Below, piece by piece: positions 1 through 6,045 of a DNA stretch of 14,150 nt. The translations under genes were made by a program, and so were the position numbers. This DNA is from Clostridia bacterium. GTDB lineage: Bacteria; Bacillota; Clostridia; Christensenellales; Borkfalkiaceae. The notes under the pieces were generated by a model. It saw only the letters and a program-made list of their open reading frames with translations. It was not told the origin of the DNA and did no database searches. The first letter of the stretch is position 1; each line of letters starts with the position of its first letter. Location of the stretch: the NCBI GenBank assembly GCA_017616925.1, contig JAFZXG010000128.1, forward strand, positions 1-14,150. The letters are read 5' to 3'.

Positions 1-41
1 GCGGGCTGCGTACTATAAAGGAAGTTGTTGACGATGACGGG

Positions 42-893
42 TTATTTTTCCGCTTTTCCGTCGTTGATATACAGTATTCCCAAACAGTTTTCGCCGCAAT
101 GGCTAGTGATAGTCGCGTTCGCGCGGGTGATCATTATATCCTTGAATCCGCGCGCGGTAAGTATGTCGCGCACGTTTTCCAGCGTTTGTTCGTCGGCGGT
201 GGTGTAGGTTATAAAGACGTGCGAAAGGTCGGGCGAAGAGAAGTCTTCGAGCGTGCCTTCGACGTATTTTTTAATGCATTGATCGAAGTTTCCGCGGAAC
301 TTCCTGCCGGGTTGCATTTTGCCGTTTTTGAGAATTATCTGCGGGCGAATACGCAAAACGTTCGCGCCGAAAAAAGCGAGCGCGGAACAACGCCCGCCCT
401 TATAGAGATAGTCCAGCCGTTTTAATACGAAACTCGCCTGCACGAAAGGAACTCTTTTCTCGCATTTTTTCGCAATCTCTTCCGCGCCTAAACCCTTTTC
501 GGCAAGTTCGTAAGCGTAGATACAAAGCAGCGCGACGCCCGTGGACAGCGAACGCGAGTCGACAACGAAGACGTTTTCTAAATTCTCGGCGACCGTTTTC
601 GCGTTGGCGCATGCGGACGAGATCTCGGAAGACAGGGCGATATGGACCACCGCGTCGTACTCTTTAAGTACGTTTTTAAAATGTTCTTCGTACTGCTTTC
701 GGTTTACCGCCGACGTCTTCGGCAGTTTTCCGGTTTTATCGACGTAGGCGATAACGTCCTTTCCCGAGATCTTGCCGTCGGGTTCGGCGTCGTCGCCGAG
801 AAGAACGGTGAAAGGCACTATTTTGAGATTGTATTTATTTTTTATTTCTTCGGTCACGTCCACGGTGCTTTCGGTTGAAATCGCTATTTTCAT
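42..893 (-). CDS. DegV family fatty-acid-binding protein
   Basis: Encodes 283 residues, the usual DegV length. DegV/FakB proteins bind a fatty acid in the cytoplasm and, where a FakA kinase is present, present it for phosphorylation and entry into phospholipid synthesis. The family pattern is visible in order: an N-terminal STEST segment (residues 6-10), PKTSAV near 58-63, the ligand-site ALSSEISSA near 86-94, VVDSRSLSTG near 110-119, and LDYLYKGGR around 158-167. The ATG at 893 has a clear ribosome site (AAAGGAGAG on the minus strand, about 899-907). The gene is divergent from the XRE regulator and stands alone in the visible part; its downstream neighbour, if any, is outside the window. No FakA kinase gene is visible, so the lipid role comes from the family only. 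Confidence 0.93.
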   Translation of the reverse strand: MKIAISTESTVDVTEEIKNKYNLKIVPFTVLLGDDAEPDGKISGKDVIAYVDKTGKLPKTSAVNRKQYEEHFKNVLKEYDAVVHIALSSEISSACANAKTVAENLENVFVVDSRSLSTGVALLCIYAYELAEKGLGAEEIAKKCEKRVPFVQASFVLKRLDYLYKGGRCSALAFFGANVLRIRPQIILKNGKMQPGRKFRGNFDQCIKKYVEGTLEDFSSPDLSHVFITYTTADEQTLENVRDILTARGFKDIMITRANATITSHCGENCLGILYINDGKAEK

Positions 894-941
894 ATTCTCT
901 CCTTTTATTTTCGCGCAAGCGCGTATTACCTTCGCTATTTT

Positions 942-970
942 AAATTAAGATAATCGTCCAAAAAAAGCAA
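942..970 (-). promoter_or_regulatory. possible degV promoter
   Basis: Read on the minus strand, TTGCTT (970-965) is followed after 17 bases by TAATTT (947-942). The -10 match is only partial. It would give a leader of about 40 nt that contains the small palindrome CGCGC-AA-GCGCG (912-923) before the degV ribosome site. This is a weak call made by spacing and position. Confidence 0.3.
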
Positions 971-990
971 CCTACTTTCGCGGTTTTTCA

Positions 991-1057
991 CTCTACGGAT
1001 TTTTAAGGTCGGGTAGAGAAAAAAACGGCGTTCTACCGTGGGTAGAATCGTCGTTTT
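991..1057. promoter_or_regulatory. nested inverted repeats between divergent genes
   Basis: Four related arms alternate in orientation: CTCTAC (991-996), GGGTAGAG (1011-1018), TTCTACC (1031-1037) and GGTAGAA (1041-1047). The inner pair extends into a long hairpin (about 1022-1057) with a 3-nt loop, one bulged base and one G-U pair. An A-run flanks it on the left and TTTT on the right, so in RNA it resembles a bidirectional intrinsic terminator; the minus-strand reading has the longer U-run. Arms 1:2 and 3:4 compete with 2:3. It may be an attenuator, an operator cluster, or the end of a small RNA. The sequence does not decide between these. Confidence 0.55.
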
Positions 1058-1071
1058 AATCGATAAAGGGT

Positions 1072-1100
1072 TTGCTTTCGGAATAAAAATATGATATAAT
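1072..1100 (+). promoter_or_regulatory. extended -10 promoter of the XRE gene
   Basis: TTGCTT (1072-1077), a 17-bp spacer, and TATAAT (1095-1100) preceded by TG (1092-1093) form a strong extended -10 sigma-A promoter. The expected start point is about 1107, and the coding ATG is at 1109. The mRNA would therefore have a leader of 0-2 nt and no room for a ribosome-binding site. Confidence 0.8.
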
Positions 1101-1108
1101 GCATTTGT

Positions 1109-1711
1109 ATGGACGTAAAAAGCAATTTCGCGCAGAATCTTGCGCGGTACAGAAAATCTTTGGGGCTTACGCAGGGCGAACTTGCGGAAAGGATCAATTA
1201 TTCCGACAAAGCGGTGTCGAAATGGGAACGGGGCGAAGCCCTTCCCGATCTCGAAGTGGTGAAAACCATTTCCGACATATTCGGCACGACTATCGACGAT
1301 CTCGTTTCCGAACCCAAACCCGAAAAAAAGCCCAAATTCATCAAAAACCTGCCCGTAAAACGCGCAATAATCTGTCTTGCGGCGGCGGTACTCGTCTGGC
1401 TTGTGGCGGTAATGGCGTACGCGTTTTTGGGGGTGATCGTGCCGTGGCTTTTGGGGAAAGCGTGGCTTGCGCTTATCGTCGCGATACCCGTGACCTTCGT
1501 GGTGACTTTAACGCTTACTTGCGTGTGGGGCAAGAACCTTTTGAACGCCGTCTTCGCGTCCCTTCTCGCGTGGACGCTGCTACTCGCCGTATACGTGTGC
1601 CTTATGAACCTGCTGTACAGCCCGCCGCACACGCTTTGGATGATTTTTTTAATAGGCGTTCCCATGCAGATACTTATTATTCTCTGGTTTTCTCTTAAAA
1701 GAGTGAAATAA
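1109..1711 (+). CDS. XRE-family HTH regulator with C-terminal membrane domain
   Basis: Encodes 200 residues. Residues 5-66 are a classic Cro/C1-type helix-turn-helix: an RYRKSLGLTQGELAERI segment, the recognition-helix region SDKAVSKWERG, and LPDLEVVKTISDIFGTTIDDLV. A lysine/proline-rich linker (about 67-85) leads to four predicted membrane helices, at roughly 88-115, 118-142, 146-172 and 177-196. This is a DNA-binding domain tethered to the membrane, an architecture frequent in Firmicutes, where the membrane part presumably senses an envelope or small-molecule signal. The ATG at 1109 is chosen because the HTH begins directly after it and no upstream in-frame start fits. It lies 8 nt after the -10 box, so translation is probably leaderless. 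The following membrane protein, 42 bp downstream, may be its functional partner. Target and ligand are unknown. Confidence 0.93.
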   Translation: MDVKSNFAQNLARYRKSLGLTQGELAERINYSDKAVSKWERGEALPDLEVVKTISDIFGTTIDDLVSEPKPEKKPKFIKNLPVKRAIICLAAAVLVWLVAVMAYAFLGVIVPWLLGKAWLALIVAIPVTFVVTLTLTCVWGKNLLNAVFASLLAWTLLLAVYVCLMNLLYSPPHTLWMIFLIGVPMQILIILWFSLKRVK

Positions 1712-1753
1712 CGGAATGCCCTTTTTAGAACGAGCGTTTACAGAATTCGACAG

Positions 1754-2608
1754 ATGAAAAAGCCGTTAAAGATAACTTTGATCAGTATTTTGATATTCGT
1801 GCTGCTTGCGGGTGCGACGTTGACTCTTATCTACTTACTGCGCCCGAAAGGTCAGAGAAGAGACGAGATCGACGTTACTCCGAACGAGAACGCCTATATA
1901 GACGACAACACCAAAAACATAATCGACTGTTCGCCCACGGAAAGCCTTTTTATACTTGCGAACAATCTGAAAAAAACGAATTATTATTCTTCTACTATTT
2001 CGGGCGAAGTGGACGCCGGCGGAATATACAAACAGACCATAGGCGGTGAAAAATACAGATCGGGCGAAAGTTTCCTGTACGTTTCCCGCTCTACGAGTTG
2101 GCTGAAAAAAACGGCGAATCAGATCTTTATCGAAAACGGTACGGTACTCGTAAGGAACGGCGACGCGGATACGAACGTTTACGAAGATACCGCGGCGAAA
2201 TATACGCTTATAGAATACCTTAACGAATACGGTACGGATTGCAGAGAACTGACTAACTACGAACTGAACGAAAGCACTATAAAAAGCGCGGAACTCGTTT
2301 CCGAGAGCGACGGGATTTATACTTATAGGTATGAAATAAACGTGGAAACCGCGGTGGACGCTTACCGAGTCAATATGTATAAAATGGGGGGATTGAGCGA
2401 ACTTCCGACTTTTTATAAAAGCACACTCGAAGTTTCCATGACCGAAAATTTTATGCCCGTATCGGTAAAACAGATCGACGAATATACGGTCAATATGTTT
2501 TTGACGCTTAACTGCAGATCGTCGATCACGGAAAGGTTCGAAAAATTAAACGACGATTCGGTCGTTATCCCCGAATACGAGTTTTTCGGCGAAAAACTCG
2601 GCGGTTGA
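1754..2608 (+). CDS. membrane-anchored extracytoplasmic protein, function unknown
   Basis: Encodes 284 residues that I do not recognise as a named family. A short basic N-terminus is followed by one hydrophobic segment (about 7-29) and a basic RPKGQRR stretch. There is no lipobox cysteine, so the protein is probably a single-pass protein or has an uncleaved signal anchor. The rest (about 35-284) is hydrophilic and rich in Thr, Tyr, Glu and Asn, with alternating strand-like segments. This looks like a secreted beta-rich domain of the kind seen in LolA/LppX-like or other lipoprotein-type sensors, but that resemblance is an impression only. It follows the XRE regulator by 42 bp and ends before a strong terminator, so the two likely form a transcription unit. 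The ATG has no convincing Shine-Dalgarno upstream. Confidence 0.8.
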   Translation: MKKPLKITLISILIFVLLAGATLTLIYLLRPKGQRRDEIDVTPNENAYIDDNTKNIIDCSPTESLFILANNLKKTNYYSSTISGEVDAGGIYKQTIGGEKYRSGESFLYVSRSTSWLKKTANQIFIENGTVLVRNGDADTNVYEDTAAKYTLIEYLNEYGTDCRELTNYELNESTIKSAELVSESDGIYTYRYEINVETAVDAYRVNMYKMGGLSELPTFYKSTLEVSMTENFMPVSVKQIDEYTVNMFLTLNCRSSITERFEKLNDDSVVIPEYEFFGEKLGG

Positions 2609-2651
2609 TTTTAACGGATCGGAAAATTATTTTAATCAAGCGTTTCTGGAC

Positions 2652-2681
2652 AGAGTTCGGTATCGTGCCGGACTCTTTTTT
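2652..2681 (+). terminator. intrinsic terminator after the XRE/membrane-protein unit
   Basis: AGAGTTCGG (2652-2660) pairs with CCGGACTCT (2668-2676), a 9-bp stem with one G-U pair and a 7-nt loop. A run of six T (2676-2681) follows directly. It closes the transcription unit ending at 2608 and separates it from the larA operon. Confidence 0.85.
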
Positions 2682-2763
2682 GGTTTCGGGGGAAAATAAG
2701 CGTAATTTTTTTAAATAAGTGAATTTTGAACAAGAGAAAGAAAAAAGCGTTTTATTTTTTCTA

Positions 2764-2792
2764 TGGACATTTTGTAAAATAGGGGGTATAAT
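2764..2792 (+). promoter_or_regulatory. promoter of the larA-ECF-glycerate kinase-rhamnosidase operon
   Basis: TGGACA (2764-2769) and TATAAT (2787-2792) are separated by exactly 17 bp. An A/T-only tract (2750-2760) directly upstream could act as an UP element. The expected start is about 2799, leaving a leader of about 17 nt before the ATG at 2816. The spacer holds a palindrome, ATTTT-GT-AAAAT (2769-2780), that could serve as an operator. No other promoter this strong was seen within the operon. Confidence 0.8.
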
Positions 2793-2815
2793 TGAATCGG
2801 GAGTTGTAGGCTGAA

Positions 2816-2923
2816 ATGAAAATAGTTGTAGCGAGCGATTCTTTTAAGGGGAGTTTATCCGGCGAGCAAATAAACGGTATCTGGCTTTCGCTTACCGAAA
2901 ACAATAAAAAAATAATGTCTTAA
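2816..2923 (+). pseudogene. truncated 5' copy of glycerate kinase (35-codon ORF)
   Basis: An open frame of 35 codons whose first 28 codons (2816-2899) align without gaps to the start of the full glycerate kinase at 4867-4950. I count 77 of 84 bases identical. The first 20 residues are identical, with three synonymous changes; residues 21 and 25 differ. After codon 28 similarity stops, and the frame runs through an A-rich stretch to TAA at 2921-2923. The DNA upstream of the two ATGs is not similar. The fragment keeps only the ASDSFKG N-terminal motif and cannot be a working kinase. It is either a rearrangement remnant or a leader peptide: it is the first ORF after the operon promoter, and its stop lies 4 nt before the GTG of larA. 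Confidence 0.85.
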
Positions 2924-2927
2924 AACG

Positions 2928-4220
2928 GTGTCATATATGGAAGATTGTGTTAATTTTCAACTGCCTTTCGGTAAAGATAAGATTTCGTTAAACGTAGACA
3001 AAAGCCGTCTTATCGGCGTGCTCACCTCGAAAATAAACGGTTATAGCGCCGACTGTGATGGGGAAAGTATCGTTAAAAAGGCGATGGAAAACCCCGTCGG
3101 GACGGAACGACTCGAAATTTTAGCAAAAGGCAAAAAGAAGATCTGTCTGATAGCGTCAGATCATACGAGACCGGTTCCGAGCAAGATAATCGTTCCTCTT
3201 ATGCTGAAAGCGATCCGTAAGGGCAGTCCCGACGCGGAAATAACAATTTTAATCGCAACGGGGTTGCACCGCACCACGACCAAAGAAGACCTCGTCTATA
3301 AATTCGGCGAGGAGATCGTAAAAAAAGAAAAAATAGTGATTCACGACTGCGACGACGCGGACAATCTCGTTTATATGGGTAAATTGCCGTCGGGCGGCAG
3401 ATTTATATTGAATAGAATTGCCGCCGAAGCCGAACTTTTAGTGGCGGAAGGGTTTATCGAGCCGCATTTTTTCGCTGGGTTTTCGGGCGGCAGGAAGAGC
3501 GTTTTACCCGGAGTTTGCGCGAGGGAAACGGTAATGTACAATCACAATTCCCGTTTTATCGCCGATAAGTTTGCAAGAACCGGAATACTCGACGGTAATC
3601 CCGTTCACAAAGATATGCTGTACGCGGCAAAGAAAGCGAAACTCGCTTATATAGTAAACGTTGTAATAAACGCGAACCACGAACCGATATACGCGGTCGC
3701 GGGGGACGTAGAAAAGGCGCACTTTAAAGGCGTGGAATTTTTATTGTCCAAATGCAAGGTGAAAGCAATGAAAGCGGATATAGTGATAACCACTAACGGC
3801 GGTTATCCGCTCGATCAGAATATTTATCAGTCCGTAAAAGGTATGACCGCCGCGGAATCTACTGTAAATGCCGGCGGAGTTATTATTATGATCGCAAAAG
3901 CAAACGACGGGCACGGGGGAATAAACTTTTACAATACTTTCAAAAACTCTGAAAACGTTAAGGAACTTATGGACGGGTTTCTTTCTACGCCGCCGCTCGA
4001 AACGGTCGTAGATCAGTGGCAGTCTCAGATTTTGGCGAGAGTAATGCTTAAAGCGACGGTAATATTCGTATCTTCGTGCCCGGACGAAATAATAAAAGAT
4101 ATGAAAATGATACCCGCGGGAACGGTGGAAGAAGCGATAGAAAAAGCCGAAAATATACTCGGTAAAAAAGATTGCGGTATAACCGTTATTCCCGACGGCG
4201 TATCGGTGATCGTAGAATAG
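2928..4220 (+). CDS. larA: LarA-family nickel-pincer 2-hydroxyacid racemase/epimerase
   Basis: Encodes 430 residues, close to characterised LarA (about 424). LarA enzymes use a nickel-pincer nucleotide, covalently held by a lysine, to racemise 2-hydroxyacids by hydride transfer. The catalytic set I recall for the Lactobacillus plantarum enzyme is present at a constant +6 offset: D78 and R81 (SDHTRP), H114 (TGLHR), H180 (EPHFFAGFSGGRK), cofactor lysine K190, H206 (YNHNS), Q301 and K304 (QSVKG), and W364 (DQWQ). The fold is therefore intact and probably active. Substrate is not fixed by family membership, since homologues act on lactate, malate, phenyllactate and sugar acids. Co-transcription with glycerate kinase makes glycerate a candidate. 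Start is GTG 2928 or ATG 2937; neither has a Shine-Dalgarno, and GTG 2928 lies just after the upstream mini-ORF. The cofactor genes larB, larC and larE are not in the window. Confidence 0.92.
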   Translation: MSYMEDCVNFQLPFGKDKISLNVDKSRLIGVLTSKINGYSADCDGESIVKKAMENPVGTERLEILAKGKKKICLIASDHTRPVPSKIIVPLMLKAIRKGSPDAEITILIATGLHRTTTKEDLVYKFGEEIVKKEKIVIHDCDDADNLVYMGKLPSGGRFILNRIAAEAELLVAEGFIEPHFFAGFSGGRKSVLPGVCARETVMYNHNSRFIADKFARTGILDGNPVHKDMLYAAKKAKLAYIVNVVINANHEPIYAVAGDVEKAHFKGVEFLLSKCKVKAMKADIVITTNGGYPLDQNIYQSVKGMTAAESTVNAGGVIIMIAKANDGHGGINFYNTFKNSENVKELMDGFLSTPPLETVVDQWQSQILARVMLKATVIFVSSCPDEIIKDMKMIPAGTVEEAIEKAENILGKKDCGITVIPDGVSVIVE

Positions 4221-4234
4221 AAAGGAAAAATAAA

Positions 4235-4843
4235 ATGGACGAGAGAATCGAAACGGAAAAGGACGATAAAGTTCAAGCGGAAGAAAAGACGGGGAAAACT
4301 TCGGGCAGGGTGCGCCTTAAAAAAATAGTTTACTCGGCGGTCTTTTTAAGTCTTGCCATGGTCTTGCCCTTTTTTACAGGGCAGATGCAGATCTTCGGTA
4401 AATCGTTGAGTTTAATGCACGTACCCGTGTTTTTATGCGGTATGATCTGCGGCGGCGGTTGGGGTATGCTCGTGGGGTTTATCGCTCCGACCTTACGGTC
4501 GCTGATATTCGGTATGCCGCCCCTATATCCCAACGCGGTGGTAATGTCGTTCGAACTTTGCGCTTACGGTGCGGTTTCGGGGTTTTTATACGGGTTACTG
4601 TATAAAAAGAAAGGCGGTATCTTTATTTCGCTTATCGCCGCAATGCTTATAGGAAGGTTGGTCTGGGGGCTTGCGTCTTTGATCTTTTGGAGTTTCGCAG
4701 GAAAGACGTTTACTTTCTATCTGTTTATAAAGGGCGCGTTTATAGACGCTTTCGTGGGAATAATCCTGCACTTAATAATCGTACCCGCCATAGTGAAGGC
4801 GTTAGAAAAAGCGAACCTTCTTTTGCTGAATAAAAATGAATAA
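4235..4843 (+). CDS. ECF transporter S component (substrate unknown)
   Basis: Encodes 202 residues from ATG 4235, which is preceded by AAAGGA (4221-4226) at good spacing; an upstream in-frame ATG at 4172 lies inside larA and has no such site. A charged N-terminal tail of about 35 residues precedes about six membrane helices. The segment around residues 65-110, with MHVPVFLCGMICGG and then VGFIAPTLRSLIFGMPPLYP, is characteristic of S components of energy-coupling-factor importers. These bind a vitamin or other micronutrient and use a shared T/A1/A2 energising module, which is not encoded here. The gene starts 14 bp after larA and ends 23 bp before glycerate kinase, so it belongs to the operon. 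Possible cargo includes a precursor for the LarA cofactor such as niacin, or the hydroxyacid itself. Both are guesses. Confidence 0.85.
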   Translation: MDERIETEKDDKVQAEEKTGKTSGRVRLKKIVYSAVFLSLAMVLPFFTGQMQIFGKSLSLMHVPVFLCGMICGGGWGMLVGFIAPTLRSLIFGMPPLYPNAVVMSFELCAYGAVSGFLYGLLYKKKGGIFISLIAAMLIGRLVWGLASLIFWSFAGKTFTFYLFIKGAFIDAFVGIILHLIIVPAIVKALEKANLLLLNKNE

Positions 4844-4866
4844 ATATCGAAAGGTTATTAAGAAAA

Positions 4867-5994
4867 ATGAAAATAGTTGTAGCGAGCGATTCTTTTAAGG
4901 GAAGTTTATCCGGCGAACAAATAAATAACATCTGGCTTTTGCTTACCGAAGGCGAGCGGGATAAATACGAAATAGTTCCGCTTTTGATCGCCGACGGGGG
5001 CGACGGTACTTTAGACGCGATAGTCAAACAGAAAGGCGGGAAGATTATCCCCGCCACCGTGAGCGATCCGCTGTTTAATAAAATAAAGTCGAGATACGGC
5101 GAGTTCGGAACGAGTGCCGTGATATCCATGTGCGAGTGTTCGGGTCTTACGCTTATCGACGAAAAATCGAGAAACCCGCTTTATACCACTTCTTACGGCA
5201 CGGGCGAACTCATAAAAAAAGCGATCGAGTCGGGAAAAAAGAAAATATATATAACTTTGGGCGGCAGCGCGACCAACGACGGCGCGACGGGCGCGCTTAC
5301 GGCTTTGGGGTATAAGTTCGTAAAAAAAGACGGAACGGTAGCAAAAGGTATCGGGAAAGAACTCGGCGAGATCGTTTCTGTAGACGATAGCGGAAAGATC
5401 GATACCGAAGGCGTCGAGTTCGTTATTTTAAGCGACGTTACGAATACTCTTCTCGGGATCAAGGGCGCGGCAAAGACCTTCGCGAAACAGAAAGGCGCGT
5501 CGGATAGCGATATAGAGTTTTTGGAACGCAGCATGAAAAACTACGCGGACGTTCTCGCCAAAAGGTACGGTATCGACGTAAACTCGATAGTCGGCGGCGG
5601 CGCGGCGGGCGGCATGGGCGCGGGGCTTTCGGTCGTGCTTAACGCGAAGATAGTCTCGGGCGTGGAAGAGATCCTTAAGATCGTAGACTTCGATCAAATC
5701 ATAAAGGACGCGGACTACGTTATCACGGGCGAAGGCAGGATAGACGGGCAGTCCAAGGACGGCAAAGTCGTTTCGGGCGTCGTAAGGCACGCGAAAAGGC
5801 GCGGCGTACCCGTAATAGCCGTGGTCGGCAGTATCGCGGAAGGTTACGAGAAGATGTACGACGAAGGGCTTACGGCGGTGTTTTCGATCGTGAACGCGCC
5901 GTCCGATCTCGACGGGATATTAAGGCGGTCGGAAAAACTGTACGGAGAGACCGCGAAGAACGTTTTAAGGCTGATAGATTCTTCGGCAAAGTAA
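4867..5994 (+). CDS. glxK: glycerate kinase (GlxK/GarK family)
   Basis: Encodes 375 residues, normal for the family (PF02595 type). These enzymes phosphorylate D-glycerate with ATP, giving 2-phosphoglycerate in the E. coli GarK/GlxK enzymes, and so feed lower glycolysis. Visible motifs are ASDSFKGSLSG (6-16), ADGGDGTLDA (42-51), LGGSATNDGATGAL (131-144), SDVTNTLLG (189-197), GGGAAGGMGAGL (243-254) and ITGEGRIDGQS (286-296). All are intact, so the enzyme should be active. The ribosome site is modest: AAAGG about 12 nt before ATG 4867. The gene lies between the S component and the rhamnosidase in one operon. Its 5' 84 bp are duplicated at the head of the same operon (2816-2899). Glycerate may come from sugar-acid breakdown or from the LarA homologue acting on the L-isomer. 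Confidence 0.95.
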   Translation: MKIVVASDSFKGSLSGEQINNIWLLLTEGERDKYEIVPLLIADGGDGTLDAIVKQKGGKIIPATVSDPLFNKIKSRYGEFGTSAVISMCECSGLTLIDEKSRNPLYTTSYGTGELIKKAIESGKKKIYITLGGSATNDGATGALTALGYKFVKKDGTVAKGIGKELGEIVSVDDSGKIDTEGVEFVILSDVTNTLLGIKGAAKTFAKQKGASDSDIEFLERSMKNYADVLAKRYGIDVNSIVGGGAAGGMGAGLSVVLNAKIVSGVEEILKIVDFDQIIKDADYVITGEGRIDGQSKDGKVVSGVVRHAKRRGVPVIAVVGSIAEGYEKMYDEGLTAVFSIVNAPSDLDGILRRSEKLYGETAKNVLRLIDSSAK

Positions 5995-6045
5995 AAAAAC
6001 GCGGCGGGCAAGAGAATAGCCGCAAATAGAAGTTTGGAGTACGAA

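Noticed and set aside
1..18. Possible 3' end of a plus-strand gene (frame 1 reaches TAA at 16-18)
   Set aside because: Only five codons are visible and stops occur by chance at this rate; nothing supports a gene. Bases 1-41 hold no other recognisable feature.
1099..1698. Plus-strand open frame of 199 codons overlapping the XRE gene
   Set aside because: It starts inside the -10 box, is Arg-rich with no domain pattern, and is the +1 shadow of the XRE frame.
1741..1754. Leaderless start for the protein at 1754 using CAGAAT (1741-1746) as -10
   Set aside because: Spacing to the ATG fits, but the -10 matches only 4 of 6 and no -35 is present; read-through from the XRE gene is simpler.
4172..4234. 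Upstream ATG extension of the S component
   Set aside because: It lies within the end of larA, gives an Arg-rich tail unlike S components, and lacks a ribosome site, while ATG 4235 has a clear one.
6001..6023. GCGGC...GCCGC inverted repeat after glycerate kinase as a terminator
   Set aside because: The stem is only 5 bp with a 13-nt loop and no following U-run, and the rhamnosidase gene follows closely in the same direction.
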